A stretch of DNA of 64,000 bases from Virgibacillus doumboii (lineage in GTDB: Bacteria > Bacillota > Bacilli > Bacillales > Amphibacillaceae), in the NCBI RefSeq assembly GCF_902806455.1, contig NZ_CADCWQ010000002.1:186001-250000 (forward strand), given 5' to 3'. Shown here in pieces: positions 8,894 to 18,879 of this stretch. A program made the position numbers and the translations under genes. Below the pieces are notes generated by a model, which saw only the letters and a program-made list of their open reading frames with translations, was not told the DNA's origin and made no database searches. How positions within the stretch are numbered: position 1 is the stretch's first letter; every line of letters begins with the position of its first letter.

Positions 8894-8967
8894 TAGCGGC
8901 GGAGGGGATCGAACCCACGACCTCACGGGTATGAACCGTACGCTCTCGCCAGCTGAGCTACGCCGCC
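8894..8967 (-). tRNA. tRNA-Met (CAT)
   Basis: A 74-nt cloverleaf on the minus strand: acceptor GGCGGCG, D-arm GCTCAGCTGGCGAGAGC, anticodon loop TTCATAC with CAT, T-loop TTCGATC and discriminator A. CCA is not encoded. It resembles the Met tRNA next to yabR in B. subtilis, but here it points against its neighbours. The T stem has a T-T mismatch at position 50-64. Confidence 0.9.
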
Positions 8968-9043
8968 GAAATGAATCAACAAAAAATATGATACAACAGC
9001 AAACCTCGAGTGTCAATGAATATTTTTTGATTGTTTATTCAGA

Positions 9044-9203
9044 GACATCAGCCACACAGGAAAATGTCAGCTCGAGAATGTAAACATCCGCCCGACACGA
9101 AAAACATCAGCTCGACAGCAGGAACATCTGCCCGAGAACAAAAACATCGGCCCCACACCAAAAATATCAGCTCCACAGGAAAAACATCCGCCCGGGAACA
9201 GGG
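9044..9203. repeat. Tandem array, eight units of exactly 20 bp
   Basis: Units start at 9044, 9064, 9084, 9104, 9124, 9144, 9164 and 9184 with no insertion or deletion. The consensus is close to ACATCNGCYCGACANNAAAA. ACATC and GC at fixed positions are kept, while the second half varies. The period is not a multiple of three, and the 62-codon frame through it (9031-9219) has no credible start, so it is judged non-coding. Confidence 0.8.
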
Positions 9204-9276
9204 ATTATCAACTTATTAGACAGCAGAAAACAGAATACGGAAGCATATGTAGAATAACGCTTGTCCACATAGAAAG

Positions 9277-9343
9277 CAGTCGAACGATTTTTTGGAATTG
9301 CACTGTTGTTTTGACAAAAAAACAATGCATAGTGTGATTTAAT
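9277..9343 (+). promoter_or_regulatory. spoIIE promoter with Spo0A boxes
   Basis: TTGACA (9311-9316) and TTTAAT (9338-9343) are separated by 21 nt, the same abnormal spacing described for the Spo0A-activated spoIIE promoter of B. subtilis. TTTGACAA (9310-9317) matches the inverted 0A box at 7 of 8 positions and overlaps the -35. CAGTCGAA (9277-9284) is a second, weaker 0A-like box. Confidence 0.7.
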
Positions 9344-9367
9344 GTTTGCAAGAGGGAGTGGTAATGT

Positions 9368-11818
9368 ATGATGGATTCAATTCCAAGAGTGGAATCTAAG
9401 CCTATTGGAGTGAATAATAATCTGCTTCAAAAATTCAGCAAGCGGGTAGTTCAGCAGACAAAATCGCTGTTGTTTGAAAAGGGATGGCTGTTCTATATTG
9501 TCGGTTTTTTATTGGGACGAGCTGTTATCCTGTCGGTTGTCTCGCCATTTGCTGCAGCATTTTTGGCAACCATTTGGTTTATACATAAAGATAAGGCCGC
9601 AAAAGTGATGCTTGCCGTTATGGCAGGTGCGTTCAGTTATTCGGTTATGCATGGTGTCTTTATTTCATTAGCCTTGATTGTTTTTATTTTCCTGGCCGGA
9701 TTATTTAAACATGCCAAAAAACAGCAAATACTCATTCCGCTGTTCGTATTTTTCTCTACAATTGCACCAAGACTTTTTATTTATTCAACAACTGAACAAT
9801 TAACCTCCTATGAATGGATGCTTATTTTTGTCGAAGGTGTGCTTGGAACTGTTCTTGTATTAATCTTTATGCAGAGTATCCCGTTATTATCACCAAACAG
9901 ATATAAACCCACATTAAAAAATGAAGAAATTGTTTGTATGATCATCCTGCTTGCATCCATATTAACAGGGACCATTGGATGGGAGCTGTATGATGCGTCA
10001 ATTGAACAAATTTTTTCCCGCTATTTTGTATTGCTGCTTGCATTTGTCGGTGGTGCGGCAATTGGATCTACGGTTGGAGTTGTGGCAGGTCTTATTTTAT
10101 CATTGGCAAATGTAGCGAATCTCTATCAAATGAGCCTGCTTGCATTTTCGGGCCTCTTGGGCGGGTTGTTAAAAGAAGGAAATAAAATAGGTGTCGGTGC
10201 CGGACTCCTGGTTGGGACATTTCTGGTTGGTATCTATGTGGATGTTGGGACATTAATCCCTTCTATTATAGAAACCGGCCTTGCAATTCTATTGTTTCTA
10301 ATGACACCTGCAAGCTGGATAAAACAATTATCCCGGTATATCCCGGGAACCGAAGAATATACAAACGAACAGGAGCAGTACTTACAAAAAATCCGCAATG
10401 TGACTGCCAAACGTGTTGAACAATTTTCGGATGTGTTTGAAGCACTTTCCAAGAGTTTTGCGACTTCTGAGGGATTTACTGAAGAAAACAGTCACGCTAA
10501 GCGTGAGACGGATTATTTTTTAAGCCAGGTTACCGAGAAGTCGTGTCAGTCCTGTTTTATGAAGGATCGTTGCTGGCAGCAGCAGTTTGATAAAACGTAT
10601 AACCTGATGGAGGATTTGAAGGATGACCTTGCTGAGGGGAAGGAACCAAATCGGAAATTAACCCGTGAATTTGAAAACCATTGTGTTAAGTCGAAGAAGG
10701 TAATTGACATAATGAAAGATGAAATCGCTTTATTTGAGGCAAATAAAAAATTGAAGAAACAGGTATTGGAAAGCAAGCGATTTGTAGCAGACCAATTGCA
10801 AGGTGTATCGGAAGTAATGGATGATTTTGCAAATGAAATATTAAAAGAGCGTCAGCACCATGAGCAACAGGAAGTGCAAATCGTTCAGGCATTAAAGAAT
10901 TTAGGCATCGATTTGGTAAAGTTGGATATTTACCGGCTTGATAAAGGTAATGTCGATATTGAAATGACGTTATCATTTTATGACTATCATGGTGAAGGAC
11001 CGAAATTAATTGCTCCGGTTTTATCCGAAATTTTAAATGAGATGATTGTCGTCAAACAGGAGGATGTCTCCCCATTTCCTAATGGTTATTGTTACCTGGA
11101 ATTTGGATCTGCTAAAGAATTTGCGATTGATACAGGTATTGCCAACGCAGCGAAGGGTGGAGGACTCATCTCCGGTGACAGTTATACGACGATTGAATTG
11201 GGAGCAGGGAAATATGCAATGGCAATCAGCGATGGCATGGGGAACGGGCAGCGTGCCAATGAAGAAAGCAAAGAAACGCTGCGGCTCTTGCAGCAAATTC
11301 TGCAAACGGGGATACCGGAGCAGGTTGCGATTAAATCAATCAACTCCATATTAGCTCTGCGGTCGAAAGATGAAATGTTCGCAACGTTGGATCTTGCTGT
11401 CATCAATTTGCATAACGCGTTTGTCCGGTTCTTAAAAATCGGATCAACTCCAAGTTTTATAAAACGCGGAAATGAGATGATCAAGGTTGAGGCAAGTAAT
11501 CTGCCTATGGGGATCATCCAGGAATTTGACGTGGATATCGTTAATGAACAACTCAGATCCGGGGATATTTTAATTATGATGAGCGATGGAATTTTCGATG
11601 GCCCGAAGCATATTGAAAATACCGATGTATGGCTTAAGCGGAAAATTCGCGAAATGAAGACGGACGATCCACAGGAAATAGCCGATTTACTGCTTGAAGA
11701 AGTGGTTCGAACAAGATCTGGTGCAATTGATGATGATATGACAGTGGTCGCCGCAAAAATTGAAAAAAATTCGCCGCAATGGGCGTCCATACCAGTTTAC
11801 ACGGATAAGGCACAGTAA
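9368..11818 (+). CDS. spoIIE: Stage II sporulation protein E, PP2C phosphatase
   Basis: An 816-residue membrane phosphatase. It dephosphorylates SpoIIAA to release sigma-F in the forespore and also helps FtsZ form the polar septum. Residues 1-320 hold about ten membrane segments. Residues 320-580 form the regulatory/FtsZ-interacting region with Cys pairs (SCQSCFMKDRCW). Residues 590-805 form the PP2C domain with GDSYTTIELGAGKYAMAISDGMGNG and the metal-binding DGIFDG and DDDMTVV. The start at 9368 lies 9 nt after GAGGGAG; ATG 9371 is an equal alternative. Confidence 0.97.
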   Translation: MMDSIPRVESKPIGVNNNLLQKFSKRVVQQTKSLLFEKGWLFYIVGFLLGRAVILSVVSPFAAAFLATIWFIHKDKAAKVMLAVMAGAFSYSVMHGVFISLALIVFIFLAGLFKHAKKQQILIPLFVFFSTIAPRLFIYSTTEQLTSYEWMLIFVEGVLGTVLVLIFMQSIPLLSPNRYKPTLKNEEIVCMIILLASILTGTIGWELYDASIEQIFSRYFVLLLAFVGGAAIGSTVGVVAGLILSLANVANLYQMSLLAFSGLLGGLLKEGNKIGVGAGLLVGTFLVGIYVDVGTLIPSIIETGLAILLFLMTPASWIKQLSRYIPGTEEYTNEQEQYLQKIRNVTAKRVEQFSDVFEALSKSFATSEGFTEENSHAKRETDYFLSQVTEKSCQSCFMKDRCWQQQFDKTYNLMEDLKDDLAEGKEPNRKLTREFENHCVKSKKVIDIMKDEIALFEANKKLKKQVLESKRFVADQLQGVSEVMDDFANEILKERQHHEQQEVQIVQALKNLGIDLVKLDIYRLDKGNVDIEMTLSFYDYHGEGPKLIAPVLSEILNEMIVVKQEDVSPFPNGYCYLEFGSAKEFAIDTGIANAAKGGGLISGDSYTTIELGAGKYAMAISDGMGNGQRANEESKETLRLLQQILQTGIPEQVAIKSINSILALRSKDEMFATLDLAVINLHNAFVRFLKIGSTPSFIKRGNEMIKVEASNLPMGIIQEFDVDIVNEQLRSGDILIMMSDGIFDGPKHIENTDVWLKRKIREMKTDDPQEIADLLLEEVVRTRSGAIDDDMTVVAAKIEKNSPQWASIPVYTDKAQ

Positions 11819-11834
11819 AATATATCAATCTAAT

Positions 11835-11880
11835 AAACTGATACTTCATCTGAAATGTGGATTGGAGTATCAGTTTTTTT
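11835..11880 (+). terminator. Intrinsic terminator after spoIIE
   Basis: Stem AAACTGATACT / AGTATCAGTTTTTTT with a T run. Confidence 0.85.
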
Positions 11881-12862
11881 GTGAATCAAAGTAGAAGTTG
11901 ATGTATGAAAGGCAGTTAACTAATAGGTTGGGGCTGCGCTTTAATAACGACAAATTTTCGAGGTTATGAGAGTCAAATCTTTATTATTGTGTAAAAGAAA
12001 GATACAAGTTCAACTTTTATTTTCATTTGACGAGGCTGGATAAAAACTATTTTAACAAAAGAAAAAACCGAACTAAATAAAAAAACAGCGCATACAACCG
12101 CTCCGGAAATATACTTCGCAATCACACCTCCGGGTACCAAGGCGACATCTGCTCAAAAAGTACGTTCTCGCAGTGTCTTCTTAGCCGCGGGCAGCTGGTG
12201 AGCCCCCTTGTGCTACGCACTTCGGTGACTCACCTAGGCTTTTCTTCCCGCAGTCAACCATGTAATGCAGAAAACAGCTATACACCACAGAGAATGAAAA
12301 TGGCATTGGAAATATGGAGAAATAAATAAAAAAGCAAGAAGAATTTTATTGCAGTATCTTGATTAATATATAAATATCACAAATGACTAGGAAAGCAATA
12401 AACAAGGATGATTTATAATTCCTGAATTCATGAGTAACCACCCTTTGATAGAAGTATGATACGGCAATTCCTAAGAATCGCCGTATCTGTATCATTTTAT
12501 TTTAAGTGGAATCATGGTGAAGACAAAAAATGCAGAAAGTCCAATAGATAGAATTCTTTTCAGTATTAACTTCCTCCTCATTTATAGAGGGCCATTTAAA
12601 CTGTATATTATCATAAGATAGTAAGAAACTGAATTTTTCCTCTTTTATTTCAGGCGTTATTCCTAATCAGCAAAGATATATAAAACTTGTTATGAGTACC
12701 CGGAAGAAGCCTGGAATCGGAAGAACAGTCACTCATCAAGGTTATTGCCGATAAACATCTGGGGAAAGGTCCTTCATTAATTTCACGAACCCCCGGGCAA
12801 TCAGTGTATATTTTCAACCAATACTGGCGATGATGGTAGTGGATTAGTTGGGAGGTATTCAG
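11881..12862. other. Gene-poor 1-kb region between spoIIE and yabS
   Basis: No credible gene on either strand. Contents: a repeat fragment (12093-12263), a terminator-like hairpin GATACGGC/GCCGTATC (12458-12487) followed by a T-rich tract, and AT-rich sequence with scattered stops. In B. subtilis yabS follows spoIIE closely, so this is extra DNA. Confidence 0.6.
12093..12263. repeat. Fragment of dispersed repeat (R2)
   Basis: Shares the block CACACCTCCGGGTACCAAGG...GTGTCTTCTTAGCC with the element at 58791-59247, and a second block (GAGCCCCCTTGTGC...CACCTAGGCTTTTCTTCCCG) with 18960-19020 and 19170. The terminal inverted repeats are not recognisable, so it is a truncated or decayed copy. Confidence 0.65.
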
Positions 12863-13603
12863 GTGAAAAAAGGAACACTGAAACAAATTTTACTAATTAC
12901 AGACGGTTGCTCAAACAAGGGTGAAGATCCGGCGGCAACTGCGGCACTTGCAGCTCAACAGGGAATCACAGTAAATGTAATCGGAATTTTAGATGATGAT
13001 CAAACCGAACAGCCGGAAGGATTGCAGGAAGTGGAAGACATTGCAATGTCGGGCAGCGGTGTTAGCCAGCTCGTCTATAAACAGTCGTTGTCACAGACCG
13101 TTCAGATGGTTACCAAACAGGCGATGACGCAAACATTGCAGGGGTTTGTCAATAAAGAATTAAAACAGATTCTTGGTCCAGAGCAGAGTCTTGAGGAAAT
13201 CGAGCCGGAAAAACGCGGCGAGATAATGGAAGTTGTTGAGGACATGGGTGAGACATGTGATTTGGAGGTTCTTGTATTAGTAGATACAAGTGCCAGTATG
13301 CATGATAAACTTCCGACGGTTAAGGAAGCATTGATTGACCTATCGATAAGTTTAAATGCACGAATCGGCAGAAATCGTTTTTGTATTTTCAGCTTCCCAG
13401 GAAGACGAAAAGATATTCAAAAAGTGTTTGACTGGTCACCGCAGCTGGATGCGATATCCTCTATCTTTCCTAAGTTGACCAGTGGAGGAATAACACCAAC
13501 AGGACCGGCAATTCGGGAAGCAATGTATCAATTCGGAAAGAAAGGCTTACTAAAGAACTTGAGGGATGAAGATGAACCAGGCATGGAAGAAGCATGGAAT
13601 TGA
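12863..13603 (+). CDS. yabS: YabS, von Willebrand factor A domain protein
   Basis: A 246-residue cytosolic protein. The VWA fold carries the MIDAS motif DTSAS near residue 141 and a downstream TSGGITPTGPAIREA metal-binding loop. B. subtilis YabS sits in the same place, between spoIIE and yabT; its function is unknown. Start: GTG at 12863 follows GGGAGG (12850-12855) at 7 nt and gives MKKGTLKQILLITDGCSNKG. A TTG at 12848 lies before the Shine-Dalgarno sequence and is rejected. It overlaps yabT by 32 nt. Confidence 0.92.
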   Translation: MKKGTLKQILLITDGCSNKGEDPAATAALAAQQGITVNVIGILDDDQTEQPEGLQEVEDIAMSGSGVSQLVYKQSLSQTVQMVTKQAMTQTLQGFVNKELKQILGPEQSLEEIEPEKRGEIMEVVEDMGETCDLEVLVLVDTSASMHDKLPTVKEALIDLSISLNARIGRNRFCIFSFPGRRKDIQKVFDWSPQLDAISSIFPKLTSGGITPTGPAIREAMYQFGKKGLLKNLRDEDEPGMEEAWN

Positions 13604-14504
13604 TATACGACCGGGGACGACCATTACAGGAAAATGGCACAGGCATCATTATGTCATTAAGAAAAGACTAGGGTCTGGTGCGGTCGGTACAGTTTATTTG
13701 TGTGACTGGAATGGCAGACAGGTTGCATTGAAAATAAGTGACAAGAATACATCGATGACGATGGAAGTAAATGTTTTAAAGTCGTTAAAGAAGGTCCAAG
13801 GAAATCGTCTTGGGCCTTATTTATTGGATGTGGATGATTGGGAATCTGCAGGAAATATAAAGTATTCATTTTATGTTATGGAGTATCTGAATGGTGAAAC
13901 GTTAACAAGCTTTATCCGACGTCAAGGAGAAGAGTGGATAGGTGTCTTTATGCTGCAATTGCTTGATGACCTGGAACGCCTTCATCAGTCCGGTTGGGTA
14001 TTTGGCGATTTTAAAACGGAAAACCTTATCGTCGTTTCATCGCCCCCCAAAGTTCGCTGGATTGATGTTGGCGGTACAACCAAAATAGGCAGAGCAATTA
14101 AGGAGTATACGGAATATTATGATCGGGGATATTGGGGGCTTGGATCAAGAAAAGCAGAGCCGAGCTACGACTTATTCGCGCTTGCCATGGTATTTTTAAA
14201 TGTATTTTACCCCAACCGCTTTGATAAAGGGTCACATCCACAGGTCACCCTTCTAAAAATGCTGAACAATGTGAAACAACTGAGACCTTATAATGAATGT
14301 CTCAAAAAAGCACTGCTCGGAAAATATCAATCGAGCGCACAAATGAAGAACGAACTGGTTAACACAATGCATCAAATCAGAGCTTCCAGAAAATCGAAGC
14401 GAACAGCGGGTACATCCACTTCCACAGGGGCGCCAATTGCCGAAGCAGGAGGGATATTTCTGATTGCTGCATTTTATTATATTTCATCATTGCTGTTACC
14501 ATAA
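13572..14504 (+). CDS. yabT: YabT, Hanks-type serine/threonine kinase
   Basis: A 310-residue kinase with one C-terminal membrane anchor (GGIFLIAAFYYISSLLL). Glycine loop GSGAVGTVY, catalytic Lys in VALKIS, catalytic loop FGDFKTENL (HRD histidine replaced, Asp, Lys and Asn kept) and DVG in place of DFG, which I recall as usual for YabT. The B. subtilis enzyme is activated by DNA and phosphorylates RecA during spore development. It has no extracellular PASTA domains. ATG 13572 sits 6 nt after GAGGG; ATG 13566 overlaps that Shine-Dalgarno sequence. The reading frame overlaps yabS. Confidence 0.92.
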   Translation: MNQAWKKHGIDIRPGTTITGKWHRHHYVIKKRLGSGAVGTVYLCDWNGRQVALKISDKNTSMTMEVNVLKSLKKVQGNRLGPYLLDVDDWESAGNIKYSFYVMEYLNGETLTSFIRRQGEEWIGVFMLQLLDDLERLHQSGWVFGDFKTENLIVVSSPPKVRWIDVGGTTKIGRAIKEYTEYYDRGYWGLGSRKAEPSYDLFALAMVFLNVFYPNRFDKGSHPQVTLLKMLNNVKQLRPYNECLKKALLGKYQSSAQMKNELVNTMHQIRASRKSKRTAGTSTSTGAPIAEAGGIFLIAAFYYISSLLLP

Positions 14505-14592
14505 TTCAGATTCTATGGTTCTTTGTTCAACGACAAATATATGGTAGGATGAAGGATGTTAAGAACTACGTTTCACTTGGAGATGGACGGGC

Positions 14593-16005
14593 ATGATAAA
14601 TAAGGTAAATGCTTTTATTAAAAAAAATCTTTTACTAAAAGAAAACGCTACAGTTATCGTTGGCGTTTCCGGTGGTCCGGATTCGATGGCACTATTGCAT
14701 ATATTAAGTTCGATCCGTGATGAATGGAACTTAAAACTTGTTGTAGTCTCGGCTGATCATCAGCTGAGAGGCAAAGAATCAGCAGATGATCTCACCTATG
14801 CAGAAAATATCTGCAGAGAATGGAATATTCCGTTTTATGGGACATCACTTGATGTTGCAGCACATAAACATAATAAAAAGGTTGGCACGCAGGTAGCTGC
14901 ACGGGAACTCCGGTATGCTTTTTTTGCAAAACAAATGAACGCATTCCATGCAGATTTTCTGGCACTTGGACACCATGGAGATGACCAGATTGAGACAATG
15001 CTGATGGCGCTGGTACGTTCTGCAAGCCCTGAAATGCTGTCGGGAATCCCCATGAAACGGGATTTTGCGGCGGGAGAGATTATCCGGCCACTCTTATGTG
15101 CAACAAAAGAAGAAATTGAAGAATATTGTTTTGAAAATGGTATTGTACCGCGGAGGGACCCTTCCAACGAGCAAACAACATATACGAGAAATTACTTCCG
15201 AAAAGAACTGCTTCCATTGCTGAAAGAGAAAAACAGTAATTTACATTCAACCGTTCAGCACTTAAGTCATACATTACAGGAAGATGAGCAATTCCTGACA
15301 GATGAAGCAAAAAAAATGGTTAACTGTGTTGTCGACTTCCATGATAAGAAAGAAGAGGTCTCTTTTAAAATTGATTTGTTTAAAACATACCCGCATTCTT
15401 TACAAAGACGAGCCTTTCATCTAATATTAAATTATCTGTATAAAGAATTGCCTAAGAATTTATCCTATGTGCATGAGGAACAATTCTTTACGATGCTGAA
15501 AAATGGTCATGGTAACGTCCAGATTGACTTTCCCCAGAATTTAAAATTGATAAGAACATATCATAATGTGGTGTTTTGCTTCTCATCCAATCAATCCCAG
15601 CATTATTCCTATCATAAAATAATGGATATTCCAGGGGATATGAAATTGCCAAATGGAATAACAATTTCTGCGGTTTACACAGACAGTCCTGATGAAGCGG
15701 GCAGTTCAGCTTATATCTGCAACAAAAATAGTGTTGCACTGCCTTTACATATAAGAACACGTCTTGCTGGTGACCGGATGAGCTGGAAAGGATTAAAAGG
15801 AAGCAAAAAGGTAAAAGATATTTTTATCGATGCCAAAGTTCCTTTGAATAAAAGGGATACATGGCCGGTACTAACCGATAATAACGGTAAGATCCTGTGG
15901 CTTATCGGATTAAAAAAAGGACTGCCGCAAACAGAAGCGAAAGATGGCACATATATTCAAATAATTTACAAAAAAGGTACTGTGCAGGAGGGAAAGCATG
16001 CATAA
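14593..16005 (+). CDS. tilS: tRNA(Ile)-lysidine synthase TilS
   Basis: A 470-residue N-type ATP pyrophosphatase. It converts C34 of tRNA-Ile(CAT) to lysidine so that it reads AUA and is charged with Ile. PP-loop SGGPDS at residues 26-31; the N-terminal domain continues with [13 protein letters not shown] and [13 protein letters not shown]; the C-terminal TilS domain includes [26 protein letters not shown]. The Shine-Dalgarno sequence GGAGA lies about 10 nt before the ATG. It overlaps hpt by 8 nt, the conserved tilS-hpt-ftsH arrangement. Confidence 0.96.
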   Translation: MINKVNAFIKKNLLLKENATVIVGVSGGPDSMALLHILSSIRDEWNLKLVVVSADHQLRGKESADDLTYAENICREWNIPFYGTSLDVAAHKHNKKVGTQVAARELRYAFFAKQMNAFHADFLALGHHGDDQIETMLMALVRSASPEMLSGIPMKRDFAAGEIIRPLLCATKEEIEEYCFENGIVPRRDPSNEQTTYTRNYFRKELLPLLKEKNSNLHSTVQHLSHTLQEDEQFLTDEAKKMVNCVVDFHDKKEEVSFKIDLFKTYPHSLQRRAFHLILNYLYKELPKNLSYVHEEQFFTMLKNGHGNVQIDFPQNLKLIRTYHNVVFCFSSNQSQHYSYHKIMDIPGDMKLPNGITISAVYTDSPDEAGSSAYICNKNSVALPLHIRTRLAGDRMSWKGLKGSKKVKDIFIDAKVPLNKRDTWPVLTDNNGKILWLIGLKKGLPQTEAKDGTYIQIIYKKGTVQEGKHA

Positions 16006-16546
16006 CGATATTGAAAAGATATTGATTACAGAGGAAGAGATTGCCAGGAAATGTGCAGAGCTTGGCAAACAGTTAACCGAGGAATACGATGGCAAATTTC
16101 CATTGGCAATCGGTGTGCTTAAAGGGGCCATGCCGTTTATGTCTGACATTTTGCGCAGGGTTGAGACACATCTGGAAATGGACTTTATGGATGTATCCAG
16201 CTATGGAGGCAAAATGCGCTCTTCTGGTGAGGTGAAAATTGTAAAGGATTTGGATACAAAAGTGGAAGGCCGCGATTTACTCATTATTGAGGATATCATT
16301 GACAGTGGCCTCACATTAAGTTATCTGGTTGATTTATTTAAATATCGAAAAGCTAAATCAATTAAAATCGTTACTTTACTTGATAAGCCTTCCGGACGGA
16401 CAGCACATATTAAAGCAGATATCGTTGGGTTTGAAGTACCAAATGAATTTGTGGTAGGGTATGGATTGGACTATGAAGAGAAATATCGTAATCTGCCGTA
16501 TATCGGGGTACTGAAACCGAAAATATATGGTGGTGAAGAAGCATAA
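15998..16546 (+). CDS. hpt: Hypoxanthine phosphoribosyltransferase
   Basis: A 182-residue purine salvage enzyme: hypoxanthine or guanine plus PRPP gives IMP or GMP. The PRPP-binding signature [14 protein letters not shown] lies at about residues 91-104; the N-terminal [10 protein letters not shown] and the C-terminal [12 protein letters not shown] are also present. The Shine-Dalgarno sequence GGAGGG is inside tilS. It is translationally coupled to tilS and followed by ftsH after 188 nt. Confidence 0.96.
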   Translation: MHNDIEKILITEEEIARKCAELGKQLTEEYDGKFPLAIGVLKGAMPFMSDILRRVETHLEMDFMDVSSYGGKMRSSGEVKIVKDLDTKVEGRDLLIIEDIIDSGLTLSYLVDLFKYRKAKSIKIVTLLDKPSGRTAHIKADIVGFEVPNEFVVGYGLDYEEKYRNLPYIGVLKPKIYGGEEA

Positions 16547-16734
16547 GGAAATTAGTTTGTACATAAAGATGTACGCTTCACAAAAATGTTGAAATTTTTT
16601 ACGGACTGCACTGATGCAAAGGGCAATCCTGCAGACCGAAAATAATCTTATTTTGCAAGTGGAATTAGTTGTATTGGCACTTTTTCATATGGTAGTATTG
16701 TTTGTAGTTTTTCCCGCTTGGGAGGAGGTAAGTA

Positions 16735-18804
16735 ATGAACCGGATATTTCGTAATGTGATCTTTTATTTACTCATATTTTTAGTCGTAATCGGCGTTATA
16801 GGAGTATTTAATGGACAAAATGATCAAGCAGAAGAATTAAATGTACAGCAATTTATGAATGCTTTAAATAATGGTGAAATCGAAGAAATGACGATGCAGC
16901 CGCACAATGGAGTAATGCGTATTACTGGTAATTTGGGTGAAGAAGAACCGTTCACTGCACAGATACCGGATAATACGGAAATTGTCGCAAATATTACAGA
17001 AACAGCACAACAGCAAAGTGTGCTTAATGTAAAACCGGAGGAACAACCAAGCGGATGGGTTACCTTCCTGACGACAATGATTCCATTTCTCATATTAGGT
17101 TTATTTTTCTTCTTTATTCTCAGCCAGGCTCAGGGAGGCGGCGGTGGCCGTGTCATGAACTTCGGCAAGAATAAAGCAAAAATGTACACAGATGAACAGA
17201 AGAAGAAAGTACGCTTTAAAGATGTGGCAGGAGCAGATGAAGAAAAACAGGAACTTGTTGAAGTTGTTGACTTTTTGAAAGATCCGCGAAAATTCTCTGC
17301 TGTAGGTGCACGTATTCCAAAAGGGGTACTGTTGGTTGGACCTCCAGGAACAGGTAAAACATTACTTGCCCGTGCAGTAGCAGGGGAAGCAGGAACTCCA
17401 TTCTTCTCCATCAGTGGTTCAGATTTCGTGGAGATGTTTGTTGGTGTTGGTGCATCCCGTGTACGTGATTTATTTGAAAACGCGAAGAAAAATGCTCCAT
17501 GTATTATATTTATTGATGAGATTGATGCAGTTGGACGTCAGCGTGGTGCCGGTCTTGGCGGCGGGCATGACGAACGTGAACAAACATTGAATCAGCTGCT
17601 CGTTGAAATGGATGGGTTTGGTGTTAATGAAGGGATTATCATTATCGCTGCAACGAACCGTCCGGATATTCTTGACCCGGCATTATTGCGCCCGGGACGT
17701 TTTGACCGTCAAATTACAGTTAACCGTCCTGACGTAAAAGGCCGTCAAGAAGTATTACAAGTACATGCCAAAGATAAGCCTTTGGATAATACAGTTGATC
17801 TCAAGACAATAGCTATGCGTACACCGGGCTTTTCCGGTGCCGATTTGGAAAACTTATTAAATGAAGCTGCGTTGGTAGCAGCCCGTGCTGATAAGGATAA
17901 AATCGATATGCTCGATGTTGACGAAGCAATTGATCGGGTTATTGCCGGTCCTGCCAAGAAAAGTAAGGTTATTTCACAAAAAGAACGCAATATTGTTGCC
18001 CACCATGAAAGTGGTCACACCATAATCGGCCTGGTGCTCGATGAAGCGGATGAAGTCCACAAAGTGACGATTGTACCACGCGGTCAGGCAGGCGGTTATG
18101 CGGTTATGCTTCCAAAAGAGGACCGTTACTTCATGACAAAGCCTGAGTTGTTTGATAAGATTACAGGACTTTTGGGCGGTCGTATTGCGGAGGAAATTAT
18201 GTTCGGTGAAGTCAGTACCGGTGCACATAATGACTTTCAGCGGGCAACTAACATTGCACGTAAAATGATTACCGAATACGGTATGAGTGATAAAATTGGA
18301 CCGCTGCAGTTTACGAGCGGCGGCGGGGAAGTGTTCCTTGGCCGTGATATCCAGAATGACCAAAACTACAGTGATACCATAGCTTATGAAATTGATAAAG
18401 AAATGCAAAACTTTATTAATTACTGTTATGAGCGCGGTAAGAAGATTCTTACTGAACATAAAGATAAGCTGGAATTAATGGCGCAGACACTGCTTGAAGT
18501 TGAAACGTTGGATAAAACGCAAATTAAATCATTGTTTGAGGATGGAGTACTTCCTGAGCCGGTAGAGGATGAGGAAGAAGAAAAAACCGTTTCCGAATCT
18601 GATGAAACGGACGAGGATAAGGATGTAAAGGTTAATATCCAGTCCAAAAAGGATGAGGTGGATACTCCTGAATCCTATGAAGAAGCGAAGAAGAGGGCAG
18701 AAGAAAAACGGCAGCAAGCACGCCGTGAAGAACAGGAAGAAAAAGACAGCGATGCTAGTACCGAATCTGAAGCTGATCCTTCCTCTGATGATAAAAAAGA
18801 ATAA
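16735..18804 (+). CDS. ftsH: ATP-dependent zinc metalloprotease FtsH
   Basis: A 689-residue membrane AAA+ protease. Two membrane spans flank an extracytoplasmic domain (about residues 5-25 and 108-130). Then come Walker A GPPGTGKT (about 201), Walker B IIFIDEID, arginine finger region LRPGRFDRQ, and zinc site HESGH near residue 423. It degrades membrane and regulatory proteins such as Spo0E-type phosphatases and SpoVM. The C-terminal tail (from about 605) is long, acidic and repetitive, and probably disordered. Shine-Dalgarno sequence GGAGGAGG. Confidence 0.97.
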   Translation: MNRIFRNVIFYLLIFLVVIGVIGVFNGQNDQAEELNVQQFMNALNNGEIEEMTMQPHNGVMRITGNLGEEEPFTAQIPDNTEIVANITETAQQQSVLNVKPEEQPSGWVTFLTTMIPFLILGLFFFFILSQAQGGGGGRVMNFGKNKAKMYTDEQKKKVRFKDVAGADEEKQELVEVVDFLKDPRKFSAVGARIPKGVLLVGPPGTGKTLLARAVAGEAGTPFFSISGSDFVEMFVGVGASRVRDLFENAKKNAPCIIFIDEIDAVGRQRGAGLGGGHDEREQTLNQLLVEMDGFGVNEGIIIIAATNRPDILDPALLRPGRFDRQITVNRPDVKGRQEVLQVHAKDKPLDNTVDLKTIAMRTPGFSGADLENLLNEAALVAARADKDKIDMLDVDEAIDRVIAGPAKKSKVISQKERNIVAHHESGHTIIGLVLDEADEVHKVTIVPRGQAGGYAVMLPKEDRYFMTKPELFDKITGLLGGRIAEEIMFGEVSTGAHNDFQRATNIARKMITEYGMSDKIGPLQFTSGGGEVFLGRDIQNDQNYSDTIAYEIDKEMQNFINYCYERGKKILTEHKDKLELMAQTLLEVETLDKTQIKSLFEDGVLPEPVEDEEEEKTVSESDETDEDKDVKVNIQSKKDEVDTPESYEEAKKRAEEKRQQARREEQEEKDSDASTESEADPSSDDKKE

Positions 18805-18813
18805 TAGTTCGTT

Positions 18814-18850
18814 TAAACAGCCTCTCATGATAATTGAGAGGTTGTTTTAT
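18814..18850 (+). terminator. Intrinsic terminator after ftsH
   Basis: AAACAGCCTCTCA / TGAGAGGTTGTTTT hairpin followed by T-rich sequence. Confidence 0.85.
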
Positions 18851-18879
18851 TTGCTTCATTTTAAAGCATGGAACCTGAT

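Noticed and set aside
9044..9203. CRISPR array
   Set aside because: Units are 20 bp with no unique spacers of 30 bp or more, and no cas genes are near.
9031..9219. 62-codon frame across the 20-nt repeats as a repeat protein
   Set aside because: The period is not a multiple of three, so no peptide repeat results, and no Shine-Dalgarno sequence precedes it.
13566..13603. Frameshift between yabS and yabT
   Set aside because: The 32-nt overlap joins two complete genes, with a Shine-Dalgarno sequence for yabT inside yabS; it is normal coupling.
14010..14070. Inactive kinase because HRD and DFG are altered in YabT
   Set aside because: Catalytic Asp, Lys and Asn are kept and DVG is, as I recall, usual for YabT proteins.
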